Of a stretch of DNA of 64,000 nucleotides, positions 40,297 through 48,888 are shown in pieces. The stretch lies in NCBI GenBank assembly GCA_022072025.1, contig JAJVIP010000011.1, positions 1 to 64,000 on the forward strand, in the 5' to 3' direction. The notes beneath the pieces are model-generated. The model worked only from the letters and a program-made list of their open reading frames with translations, was not told the DNA's origin and searched no databases. Position numbers and translations under genes: made by a program. The stretch is from Elusimicrobiota bacterium (GTDB lineage: Bacteria > Elusimicrobiota > Elusimicrobia > F11). The first letter of the stretch is position 1; every line of letters begins with the position of its first letter.

Positions 40297-41177
40297 AATT
40301 GACCGTCGCCATCGTGAGCTTTAATACCCGCGAACTTCTTCTCAAGTGCATTCAATCGGTCCTCGATTTCGCGCCTTCTTCTGGCCTGGAGGTCATGGTG
40401 GTCGATAATGCATCTTCAGACGGCAGTGCCACAGCCGTCAAAAAGACTTTCCCCACTGTGGAGGTTATTGAAAATCCCACAAATGAATTTATGCCCAAGG
40501 CCTACAACCGGGCCTTCCTTAAAGCGAAAGGCGAGTTCTTTTTAATTCTCAGTTCGGATATTGAATTCAAAGACGATATCTTGAAAACAATGATCAGCAC
40601 GATGGAGCACGATCCTCACTTGGGGGCCGTCGGAAGCAATCTGTATTACGCTGACGACCGTCTCCAGAAGAATTGTTCCGAAGATTATTCCTATGAATTG
40701 GCTCTATATAATTTCACGTTTCTGGGGAAAATATTCCGAAAGCGGTCGGCAAAGTTGAACCAAGAAATTTTTTACGCCGATTGGGACCGGCAGAGCGATC
40801 GGGAAGTGAAAATTATTCCTGACTCATTGTTGCTGGTGCGGAAGTCCCTGTTCGGCGCTGATTTTTATGACGAAAGATTTCTGCTTTATTTCACCGAGAA
40901 TGATCTCTGCCAACAAATCCGACAGAAGGGCTTTGGCCTTCGCCATTTGGGACAAGGCCGGACAGTGCATCAGGAAAGCCAGAGCGTAAAGAAGGTTGAT
41001 CCGGCATTTATTTCCAAAATTTATCGCAACGATATCCGCGCCTACTACACGAAATACTACGGCATTGGCCCCACGTTGTTTCTGGGGTTGATGATTGAAC
41101 TCACCCGCTTTCTCATTCATGTTTGTATAAAGCTCAAAATCAGATCTTTCAAAAAAAATCTGGTTTGGGGCATTTAG
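40293..41177 (+). CDS. Glycosyltransferase family 2
   Basis: A 294-residue inverting GT-A enzyme with LTVAIVSFNTRELLLKCIQS, VVDNASSDGS (DxS and the nucleotide-binding Asp), LILSSDIEFKDDI (the metal-binding DxD equivalent is SDIEF) and a C-terminal DFYDERFLLYFTENDLCQQIR, similar to rhamnosyltransferase-like GT2. The C-terminal part has a membrane-associated stretch (near 265-285). It adds one sugar of the repeat unit. A 4-bp overlap with the methyltransferase and a 3-bp gap to the next GT4 show tight operon packing. Confidence 0.86.
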   Translation: MKLTVAIVSFNTRELLLKCIQSVLDFAPSSGLEVMVVDNASSDGSATAVKKTFPTVEVIENPTNEFMPKAYNRAFLKAKGEFFLILSSDIEFKDDILKTMISTMEHDPHLGAVGSNLYYADDRLQKNCSEDYSYELALYNFTFLGKIFRKRSAKLNQEIFYADWDRQSDREVKIIPDSLLLVRKSLFGADFYDERFLLYFTENDLCQQIRQKGFGLRHLGQGRTVHQESQSVKKVDPAFISKIYRNDIRAYYTKYYGIGPTLFLGLMIELTRFLIHVCIKLKIRSFKKNLVWGI

Positions 41178-41180
41178 GCA

Positions 41181-42338
41181 ATGTCTGGTTCAAAAAATAT
41201 TGCCTACATGATTCCGCATTCCGAATTCGCCGGCGGAGAAAGGGTCATCTTTGATCTCTGCTCACGGCTGGATCCATCTCACTTCCGGCCTCACGTTATA
41301 TTGCCGAGGTCTGGTGGACTCTCCAAGCGGTTTGAGGAAATCGGCGTTCCGGTCGCCATTGTTCCTTTCCGACGAGACATCGCTTTCGGATATCCCCTCG
41401 CCTTCAATCCTCTCTCGATAAAAAGAATCAAAAAACAACTGTTGGTCTGGCGGTGCGACTTGTTGCATCTCAACGATTCTTATCTATCGCTGTTGGGCGG
41501 TATCGCCGGGAAGATGCTTAATATCCCTGTTACTTTAACCGCGCATGGTATATGGGATGCTCACTTCATTATTCAAGATGTCGCCAATCGGTTGTTTCTA
41601 AACAGAATTTGGGCGCCCTCCGCGTTGGTGACGGGCGCAATGGTACAGCACGGGATTGTGAATGCTTCACGTGTCGCTCGCGTGCCTTTCGGGGTGGACG
41701 TTGAGAAATTTGCCCCAGGCGCTGGGACTATTCGGACGACGCTGGGAATTTCGCCAGATGACGTGGTGGTGATTCGTGTGGCACGATTCGATACGGTAAA
41801 AGACTATCCAGGGTTCTTAAAGACGGCGGGGATCCTTGCGGAAAAATACAAGAATGTGCACTTTATGGTTTTGGGAGATGTAACCTTGAACATCAAATCA
41901 GAAAATAAAAAAAACAAAGATGAGTTTCTTGAATTTCTCGAACGCCGGCCAACGCTTAAACAAAGGGTTCATTTCCTTGGGTACAAGACTAACGTTCCTG
42001 AGTACCTTGCTGCGGCCGATATTTTGGTTTCATCTTCCATCAGTGAATCTTTCCCGATCAACCTGCTCGAAGGGATGTCGGCCGGCCTTCCGGTCGTGAG
42101 CACGCGGGTTGGTGCTGTGGATGAAATTATTGAGGATGGCGTTCATGGCTGCCTGGTTCCAGCGCGGGATCCTGTCGCATTGGCCGAAAGTGTGGCCCGA
42201 CTTATCGACGATCCTGGAAAACGCAAAAAAATGGGGCAGGAAGCGAGAAAAAAAGCGGTTGCCTCATTCAACCTAGAGAAGTTCGCTGACACAATGCAGG
42301 AACAATACCGCCTGGTGCTGGATCTCCCCGCCCAATGA
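41181..42338 (+). CDS. Glycosyltransferase family 4
   Basis: A 385-residue GT-B enzyme: MIPHSEFAGGERVIFDLCSRL at the N-terminus (the acceptor-side GGxE-like start), HLNDSYLSLLGGIAGKML, then IRVARFDTVKDYPGFLKTAGIL and the donor motif SSISESFPINLLEGMSAGLPVVST, whose Glu residues (E-x7-E) bind the nucleotide sugar. The C-terminal HGCLVPARDPVALAE is typical of GT4. Sugar donor unknown. The stop overlaps the start of the next GT4 by 4 bp. Confidence 0.87.
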   Translation: MSGSKNIAYMIPHSEFAGGERVIFDLCSRLDPSHFRPHVILPRSGGLSKRFEEIGVPVAIVPFRRDIAFGYPLAFNPLSIKRIKKQLLVWRCDLLHLNDSYLSLLGGIAGKMLNIPVTLTAHGIWDAHFIIQDVANRLFLNRIWAPSALVTGAMVQHGIVNASRVARVPFGVDVEKFAPGAGTIRTTLGISPDDVVVIRVARFDTVKDYPGFLKTAGILAEKYKNVHFMVLGDVTLNIKSENKKNKDEFLEFLERRPTLKQRVHFLGYKTNVPEYLAAADILVSSSISESFPINLLEGMSAGLPVVSTRVGAVDEIIEDGVHGCLVPARDPVALAESVARLIDDPGKRKKMGQEARKKAVASFNLEKFADTMQEQYRLVLDLPAQ

Positions 42339-43546
42339 AGCTCCTGTTCATCTCACACAGCTTTCCATTCCCCATCCATGAAGGAATCCGTTTGCACGTG
42401 TACCACTTGCTCAAAAATTTCTCCAAGCGGTGCGATGTCCATCTTCTTTGCTTTATTTTTTCCGAAGAGGAGAAAAAATTCTTTGATGAAATCAAACCCT
42501 TTTGCAAGTCGCTCACCATGGTGCTGCATCCCGTGCCCAAAGGCCCGTTGCGGCGAATTTTCAACACGCTGTTTTCCCTCAATCCTTTTTGTCTTTACCA
42601 ATTTAACTCGGAAGGCATGGCCTCGGCCGTACAACGATTGATCCGCGAGATCGAGCCGGATGTGGTGCATTTCGACCACACCCCAATGGCCCAATACGCC
42701 CCGTTGGTGCCGCTTGGGACTCCCAAAATCTTTTTCCCGCATGACGCACTGTCGATGCTATTTGAGCGGAATTACTTGTACGAAAAAAATCTGGCGCGAA
42801 AATTTTATTTTTGGGCACAATTTCGGAAAATTCGCCGCTATGAAAGGAAGATGCTCCCCCAATTCGACAAGACCGTTGTTGTCTCTCCGGTGGACCAAGC
42901 CGTCATGCAGAAAATAGCACCGGCCGCCTCCATCGGCTGGAGTCCCAATGGCGTCGATATGGATTATTTCGCCGCTGCTCCGGAACAAGAAATGGAAAAT
43001 ATAGTCGTGTTTCGCGGAATTATGGATTTCTTTCCGAATCACGACGCTGCCGCTTACTTCGCGGGGTCGGTCATGCCGCTTGTCTGGCAAAAGAACCCAC
43101 AGGCTGAATTCTGGATTGTCGGACACAATCCATTTCCGGCATTGAAACAAATGGCCGCTCGAGAACCGCGCATAAAAATTCTGGGGTTTGTGGGAGACAT
43201 TCGCGTGCCGATGGCAAAGGCCACAGTCATCGTCTGTCCCATGAGAACGGGATCGGGAATCAAAAACAAGATATTGGAGTCGTTTGCGATGGCCAAACCC
43301 GTTGTGGCAACGACTCTCAGCCTTGCCGGTATTGATGCGCATCCCGGACAGCAGGTAATGCTGGGCGACGATGCTGCGGCACTTGCCCAACACACCCTGG
43401 ATCTCCTCGCAAACCGAGAACTGCGGAAAAATCTGGGCCGCTCCGGACAAGAGTTGGTCAAATCACATTACCGCTGGGAATTGAACGCCGCCTATTTTTA
43501 CCAAACATATAAAGACGCCATTAAGAAACGGGGGCGGTCATCGTAA
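42335..43546 (+). CDS. Glycosyltransferase family 4
   Basis: A 403-residue GT-B protein: MKLLFISHSFPFPIHEGIRLH, then VHFDHTPMAQYAPLVPLGTP in the acceptor domain and VFRGIMDFFPNHDAAAYFAGS plus GSGIKNKILESFAMAKPVVATTLSLAGI in the donor domain. The last motif, with KILE..A..KPVVAT, resembles the sugar transferases (PEP-CTERM/XrtA-associated GT4) rather than classical WaaG. Tightly coupled to its neighbours (4-bp overlap upstream, 29-bp gap downstream). Confidence 0.85.
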   Translation: MKLLFISHSFPFPIHEGIRLHVYHLLKNFSKRCDVHLLCFIFSEEEKKFFDEIKPFCKSLTMVLHPVPKGPLRRIFNTLFSLNPFCLYQFNSEGMASAVQRLIREIEPDVVHFDHTPMAQYAPLVPLGTPKIFFPHDALSMLFERNYLYEKNLARKFYFWAQFRKIRRYERKMLPQFDKTVVVSPVDQAVMQKIAPAASIGWSPNGVDMDYFAAAPEQEMENIVVFRGIMDFFPNHDAAAYFAGSVMPLVWQKNPQAEFWIVGHNPFPALKQMAAREPRIKILGFVGDIRVPMAKATVIVCPMRTGSGIKNKILESFAMAKPVVATTLSLAGIDAHPGQQVMLGDDAAALAQHTLDLLANRELRKNLGRSGQELVKSHYRWELNAAYFYQTYKDAIKKRGRSS

Positions 43547-43575
43547 AGCAAGACACCAATCGATGGGAGCTGGCT

Positions 43576-44502
43576 TTGCCTCTTCTGGCTTGTCCGGATT
43601 GTTGCTGCGCTCTGACGTTGTTGAACAACACTTTCCATTGCCCAAAGTGTGGAATGTCGTTTTCCTGTCATCATGAGATTCCGTCGCTGGTTTCACCGAA
43701 AATGCACGTTCCTTCGCAGTATGACATTGACTGGCATCCATCGACAGTTCCTGTGGACCCGGGTTTTAAAGGGTCCCTCAAAAGATTAAAAAGAGCAATG
43801 GAGAAGAATACCTTTCTCCGTCGGACTGCCGGGTGCTTTTTAAACTCCATTTTTACCACGGTTGTGATGAACACTCTCGAGCACCTTGTTTCTTCGCCCG
43901 ATGCGCGGGTGCTGGATGTTGGTGTGCGGCGCGGAGACTTCACCAATAATCTCAGAGCGCGGGTGGTAGGGATCGATGTGGACTTTCCCAGCCTTGAGTA
44001 CATCGCCCATCACACGGATATCGTTCCCTTTCATGCCACGGCGGAAGCGCTGCCATTTATGGCCCATTCATTTGATGTAGTGTTTTGCACGGAAGTCATC
44101 GAGCACGTTGAACGCGACGATTTGATGGTCAAAGAACTGGCGCGCGTGACGGCGCCCGACGGTGTTCTGTTGCTCACAACACCCAACGGGGCGGTGGTCC
44201 CACTGGTCAGAGAAATTAATCACGTTCATTTGCGGCATTACAAACCGGCTGAACTCACAACCTTGCTGTCCGCCTCTTATGAAGAGGTGAACGTGCATTC
44301 TCGGTTTATTTTTAAGTGGCTCATTGAGTGGGAAGCTTCCGTTTACCAGGCGTTCACTCGCCGGCCACGTCTTTGGCTTTATGCACTGCGGTTGATCCTG
44401 TGCGCGGTCCAATCTTTTCTCTATTACGGCTTTGAGAAATTTCTGCCGGATCGCCATCTCGGATACAATCTCGTGGCGACGGCCCGCTGTCCCAAAAAAT
44501 GA
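43576..44502 (+). CDS. SAM methyltransferase with N-terminal zinc ribbon
   Basis: The 308-residue protein opens with a zinc ribbon (ACPDCCCAL...FHCPKCGMSF, Cys6/9 and Cys22/25), like the Trm112-type leaders of UbiE-like methyltransferases. The methyltransferase core follows: ARVLDVGVRRGDFTNNL, then FHATAEALPFMAHSFDVVFCTEVIEHVERDD and APDGVLLLTTPNG. The motif order fits class I methyltransferases acting on small molecules. The start is a TTG at 43576 preceded by GGAG at 43566; an ATG at 43563 is out of frame. The stop overlaps the GT9 start by 4 bp. Confidence 0.82.
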   Translation: MPLLACPDCCCALTLLNNTFHCPKCGMSFSCHHEIPSLVSPKMHVPSQYDIDWHPSTVPVDPGFKGSLKRLKRAMEKNTFLRRTAGCFLNSIFTTVVMNTLEHLVSSPDARVLDVGVRRGDFTNNLRARVVGIDVDFPSLEYIAHHTDIVPFHATAEALPFMAHSFDVVFCTEVIEHVERDDLMVKELARVTAPDGVLLLTTPNGAVVPLVREINHVHLRHYKPAELTTLLSASYEEVNVHSRFIFKWLIEWEASVYQAFTRRPRLWLYALRLILCAVQSFLYYGFEKFLPDRHLGYNLVATARCPKK

Positions 44503-45527
44503 ATATTGCCATTATCAAATTGGGAGCGTTGGGCGACGTGGTCAGGACAACGTCTTTGCTTCGCCCCTTACATCATCGATATTCAAATTCGAAAATTTGG
44601 TGGCTGACATCGGCGGCAGCCCTACCGCTGCTCAAAGGCAATCCGCTCATCCACAGTGTCATCCCATTAACAACCGGCGCACCTTGGCAGACCACGGACT
44701 CCATGGATTGGGTCATTTCCTTGGACGAAGACAGGTTGGCAGCAGAGATTGCTTCTAAAATGGGGGCAAAAAAAATAACCGGGGTTTATGTGGGGCCACA
44801 GGGCAACACAACTTACACCCAAGACAGCCGCGCCTGGTTCGATATGAGTTTGTTGAACCGCGACGCCGACGGCGGATTGGCGACCGCCAACAAACTTAAA
44901 AAAGAAAATATCCGTACATATCCGGAAATCTTGATGGAAATGTTGAACATTTCCAGAGCCACCAAACAAGACCTCTTGCCGATCGTCGCTCTCGATCCCA
45001 TCGAAACGGCGGCGGTGGCCCGTGATTATGGGAAACGTATCAAGCCGGGCTCGAAAATAATTGGGCTTAATTTGGGAAGCGGAAAACGCTGGGAAAACAA
45101 ACAGCTCACTGTGGAAAAGGCGCTGGAGTTGATAAATGCCTTAAGCCACCTCCCGGCGACCCTGTTTCTTTTGGGTGGGCCCGAAGAAAAGGAACGCAAT
45201 GAAGAAATTGCGCGGATTGCTCAAGGAAAAATCATCGACACAGGCACAGACAATTCATTGACACGATTTGGCGCGATCATTGGCCTGTGCGACGCCATCA
45301 TCACCACCGACAGTCTCGCGATGCACATGGCCACGGCACTTAAGAAAAGAACTATCGCGTTTTTCGGCCCCACCTCAGCGACAGAAATTGAACTGGGGGA
45401 GCGGGGATCCAAATGGTTTCCTGCCGTCGCCTGTGAATGCTTTTATACTTCGCGGTGCATGAAAAACGCTTTCTGCTTAAATACTCTGGATTGTGCGGCC
45501 ATTGCGAAATTCATTGAAAAATCTTAA
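44499..45527 (+). CDS. Glycosyltransferase family 9 (heptosyltransferase-like)
   Basis: The 342-residue enzyme begins MNIAIIKLGALGDVVRTTSLLRPL, the GT9 signature with the Gly-Asp of the acceptor site. The C-terminal part has IGLNLGSGKRWENKQLTVEKAL, TLFLLGGPEEKERNEEIA and ITTDSLAMHMATALKKRTIAFFGPTSATEIE, where the nucleotide-heptose is bound. GT9 enzymes add heptose to LPS core, so this cluster may also make core sugars. The last ~35 bp overlap the next ligase gene. Confidence 0.86.
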   Translation: MNIAIIKLGALGDVVRTTSLLRPLHHRYSNSKIWWLTSAAALPLLKGNPLIHSVIPLTTGAPWQTTDSMDWVISLDEDRLAAEIASKMGAKKITGVYVGPQGNTTYTQDSRAWFDMSLLNRDADGGLATANKLKKENIRTYPEILMEMLNISRATKQDLLPIVALDPIETAAVARDYGKRIKPGSKIIGLNLGSGKRWENKQLTVEKALELINALSHLPATLFLLGGPEEKERNEEIARIAQGKIIDTGTDNSLTRFGAIIGLCDAIITTDSLAMHMATALKKRTIAFFGPTSATEIELGERGSKWFPAVACECFYTSRCMKNAFCLNTLDCAAIAKFIEKS

Positions 45528-47322
45528 CGCGCTCGTACTGGCCATCCTGGCCCTCGCCTATTTGTTTCGCGGAGCCAAACAGCCCGCTTCATTCGCTGTT
45601 GTTTTTATTCTTATTCACGCCCTCCTCTTATGGACCTACGTCCTCAATAAAAACGAAAAAATTCCCGTTAAAACCGTGGCCCCCTTCGCGTTGTTCTTTT
45701 GCTGGAGCTGGTTGGGATTATTGAGTGAACCGCCTTTGGATATTTTTTTATTCTTTGAAGCGAAGCTTTGGTTGCTTCTAATTTTCGCCGTCCTTGTCTA
45801 CGCAAATGCGGATAAAAACACCGGGTCTCTTTTGCGTTACGGCCTCCTGACATTGGCCACGGTCGAAACCGTTCTGATCAGCCGAACCTCCGATTGGAGA
45901 TTCACCCAAACGAGCGGACTTCTCGCCAACTCACTCCACTCCGGAATTTTGTTGCCGGTGGGATTGGCCTGTATTGCTCATGAACTGAAGGAAACCAAAG
46001 CGTTTTCGAGAATCTTTTATTTGTTATTGGCCCTGGCGCTGGGCATGTTGTACGCGCTGGTGTTATTACGCTCACGCGCAGCCCTGGTGTGTATCGGCTT
46101 ACTGGTAATTTTTCTCTATCCGCGAAAAAGATTGGTGGGAGCAATCGCAATCATGTGCGCGACTCTTGTGGTTCTATGTTTTTCGAGTGCTACCGTACGG
46201 GAATTTTTTGAAATTGGAAGTATTTCGTTGGGCCAATCGACCGGCCGTCTTTCCATATGGAAAACCGCGTTAAAGGCAATTGCCGACGCGCCGTTAATCG
46301 GTCATGGTCTTGGAAATTTTGAGCAAGCCTATACCCAATTTCAGCAACCGAGCAGTGAATATTACCGCTTTGGAAAAAGTACTGCATTTGCTCACAATGG
46401 ACTTCTCCAAGTGGCCGCGGAAACAGGAATTGTGGGACTCTGTTTGGCCATCATGGGATGGGTGCGGGCAGTGGTTCCGGCGTTTAAGCGTCCATTGGAC
46501 CCCGAGCAAAGATGGCTATTGTCAATCGTCCTGGTTTACTTCGTGACATCCTGGTTCAATTACAGCGTTGCGCTTCCCTTCAATGGATTGGTGTTGTCCG
46601 CCGTGTTGGCCCTGATAGTTAGAAATTCATTGATGGCAAAAGAAAAAAAGGTTTCGTTGCTTAAATTCAAAGCTGTGCCATTGATGATGATGGTGATACT
46701 AATCCCCTTCCTTCTCCTCTATGGGGCATCCGACCTGCTGATGAGAAAAGGGAAACTATCCACCGCACTGAGCGTGTGTCCTCTCCGAGCCGAAGGCTGG
46801 TACCAGTCAGCCATTTCAAAAATGTCAGAAAATCAAGTTAACGAGGCCATGAGCGATTTGAATATGGCGATCAAACTGGATCCCAAAAATTCTTTTTACT
46901 GGTTCCGTCGAGCCCTATTGTTGTCCAACAACGGGCCCCATCAAAGAACCGAAATTAATATCGCGTTCGAAAAGGCCCGTGCTTTTGGTCCCCATCATGC
47001 GCCTTTCTATGTCGTGGAAGGTTTTTACCGATTCTCTCTCAAAGAAATGGAGCCGGCTTTATATCTGTTTCAAAAAGCGCGGGAGCTTGAGCCGCAAGCT
47101 TCAACACCCCCATACGGAATTGCGCTGGTCCAAATGGAAAGAAAGGAGTGGAACGCGGCGCGCGAACAATTAGGGATAGCGAAAACAATAAAAGAGAATG
47201 AATCCCGCCTCCGGCAAATTTCTTCCGATCAGAAAGATTACTTCAATTCACCATATGCGAAAGTTTTGGGTTCGGTTCGGAGTGATGACATTGAGGACAA
47301 GATCAAGAGCATCCCCCAGTGA
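45493..47322 (+). CDS. O-antigen ligase family protein with TPR tail, second copy
   Basis: A 609-residue membrane protein with about 11 helices (to residue 420) and the Wzy_C signature: STGRLSIWKTALKAIADAPLIGHGLGNFEQAY, then KSTAFAHNGLLQVAAETGIVGLC (His of the HN..LQ..AE.G motif). The C-terminal 170 residues are TPR-like (EAMSDLNMAIKLDPKNSFYWFRRALLLS, EMEPALYLFQKARELEPQAS). The start is uncertain: GTG at 45493, TTG at 45502, or TTG at 45514 (KNLNALVL), all overlapping the GT9 end. Architecture parallels the protein at 33029; one may ligate and the other polymerise. Confidence 0.83.
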   Translation: MRPLRNSLKNLNALVLAILALAYLFRGAKQPASFAVVFILIHALLLWTYVLNKNEKIPVKTVAPFALFFCWSWLGLLSEPPLDIFLFFEAKLWLLLIFAVLVYANADKNTGSLLRYGLLTLATVETVLISRTSDWRFTQTSGLLANSLHSGILLPVGLACIAHELKETKAFSRIFYLLLALALGMLYALVLLRSRAALVCIGLLVIFLYPRKRLVGAIAIMCATLVVLCFSSATVREFFEIGSISLGQSTGRLSIWKTALKAIADAPLIGHGLGNFEQAYTQFQQPSSEYYRFGKSTAFAHNGLLQVAAETGIVGLCLAIMGWVRAVVPAFKRPLDPEQRWLLSIVLVYFVTSWFNYSVALPFNGLVLSAVLALIVRNSLMAKEKKVSLLKFKAVPLMMMVILIPFLLLYGASDLLMRKGKLSTALSVCPLRAEGWYQSAISKMSENQVNEAMSDLNMAIKLDPKNSFYWFRRALLLSNNGPHQRTEINIAFEKARAFGPHHAPFYVVEGFYRFSLKEMEPALYLFQKARELEPQASTPPYGIALVQMERKEWNAAREQLGIAKTIKENESRLRQISSDQKDYFNSPYAKVLGSVRSDDIEDKIKSIPQ

Positions 47323-47402
47323 ATAAACTGCATGTCAACATTTTCTAGAGACAATCACTCACAACTCTCTACAAGAAAATTGTGCTTTGATAGGATCGAT
47401 TC

Positions 47403-48155
47403 ATGAACCTCCTATATCATTATTATCCAAATCTCTACACGCGATTTAGTCGTTTCCTTAAAGGTACTGTTCCAACGCGTCAATCTGTATTGAGGGAATA
47501 TTTCCGTGATAATTCCATTCAATTACTGCAAATAGGGGCGGGAACGTGTTTGTATGAAGGCTGGTGCCATGGCGACATTGATTATTGGAATCGAACCCTA
47601 TCTGGCAAGAAGAATATGAAAACGGCCCAGATTTTCCTGGATTTAGAGAAACCATTCCCGTTTGTAGAAAACACTTTTGATGCCGTTTATTCGTCACATG
47701 TACATGAACATTTTCCATATCGTGTAGGAGAACGAATATTGGCTGAATGTTTTCGCATCCTTAAGCCAGGCGCTCAGTTACGGATTGTTGTCCCCAAAAT
47801 TGAGTACTACTTTGAAAAATACATGCAACGACAGATAGGAATCGAAAGCCACCCAACCAACCTGGAAAATATTGTGTCAGATTTTCGGAAAGAAACTGGA
47901 GCCCCCTTGGACACCACCACGCTTCTCAACACTATCTTTTTGTGTCACGGCCACCGCATGCTGTATGATTTTTCACAAATTAAGGACTAAATGCAGAGAG
48001 CAGGTTTTACTGAGATTGAACGTCAACACATTGATCGGTCGAGCAATCCAAACCTTTGTAAATTAGAATCATGTCTGATCGGCCGGAAGAAAGATGATGG
48101 CATTGAATATCATTTGGCGGCCAGCTTGGTTATTGAAGGCAAAAAGACAACTTAA
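47403..48155 (+). pseudogene. Methyltransferase gene broken by an in-frame TAA
   Basis: The first frame (195 codons, 47403-47990) has the SAM motif SIQLLQIGAGTCLYEGW, then EKPFPFVENTFDAVYSSHVHEHF and VLKPGAQLRIVVP-like FRILKPGAQLRIVVPKIE. It ends at TAA 47988-47990 exactly where the family continues. The same frame reads on as MQRAGFTEIERQHIDRSSNP to a natural TAA at 48153-48155, giving the expected C-terminus (HGHRMLYDFSQIKD-stop-MQRAGF). One base change explains it (for example TTA or CTA to TAA). Readthrough is possible but not supported. AT-rich compared with the genes upstream. Confidence 0.85.
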
Positions 48156-48171
48156 TTTTATTGGAGGGAAC

Positions 48172-48888
48172 TTGCGCGGCTTGTGGCATATCAAACAATT
48201 AATAACAAAAGTATTTGATGCAATTGATCCGACCATCCTTAATTACAAACCTGAAGGGGGCCTGGTTGATTTGGACAAGGTATATTCTCCTGAGGATAGC
48301 TCTAAGCGGGATAAGGAGATCTACCTTTCTTTTGCAAAGTGAATCGAGGATGTCATACATCCCCAGCTTGGCGTGATAGATATCGGATGTGCGACTGCTA
48401 AAACATTGTCGCATTTTCAACGACAAAAGATAAATATCTTTGGTCTGGATGGTGCGAAAACGGTCCTCGAAGTAATGGATGAAACAGTTAAGCCCCATGT
48501 TCAGATTCTTGATTTAAGAAAAAATATTCGCGATCAATTTCAAAATTTTAATAAGAAAGAATTCGACCTTATAATATGCACTGAAATCATCGAGCATTTG
48601 GAAGCTCAATTTGAAGATATCTTTCTCAACAATATGATGCACTTCGTGACAAGAAATTTGGTTTTCTCCTGGTCCCCTGAATGGGACCCTCATCGTGGAA
48701 CAGAAAGACAAGAGCATTGGAATCCAAGACCATATCCGTATGCCATCAATAAGTTGGTAAAAAATTATGGCTTAACTTTCTGTGAAGAAAAAACTTCCTC
48801 ATTGAAAAAACTTCTCTCTGGAAATTCGCGAATTGCATACGAGTTCAATCATTGGATTAAAAACATAATGGTTTCCGAAATGGTTTAA
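48172..48888 (+). pseudogene. Second methyltransferase gene broken by an in-frame TGA
   Basis: The frame from a TTG at 48172 (GGAGGG at 48163-48168) runs to TGA 48340-48342, after KEIYLSFAK. It then continues in the same frame as IEDVIHPQLGVIDIGCATAKTLSHF, which holds the SAM-binding motif, followed by LIICTEIIEHLEAQFEDIF, to 48888. The stop falls between the usual N-terminal helix and motif I, so the product is dead unless read through or restarted (for example at 48373, giving 171 residues with motif I incomplete on its N side). The frame is open upstream to 48094 but overlaps the previous pseudogene there. Confidence 0.82.

Noticed and set aside
47988-48342. Recoding or selenocysteine at the in-frame stops of the two methyltransferases
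   Set aside because: The two stops differ (TAA and TGA) and no redox Cys is expected at either place. All other genes here use the same codons as normal stops, so nonsense mutation is simpler.
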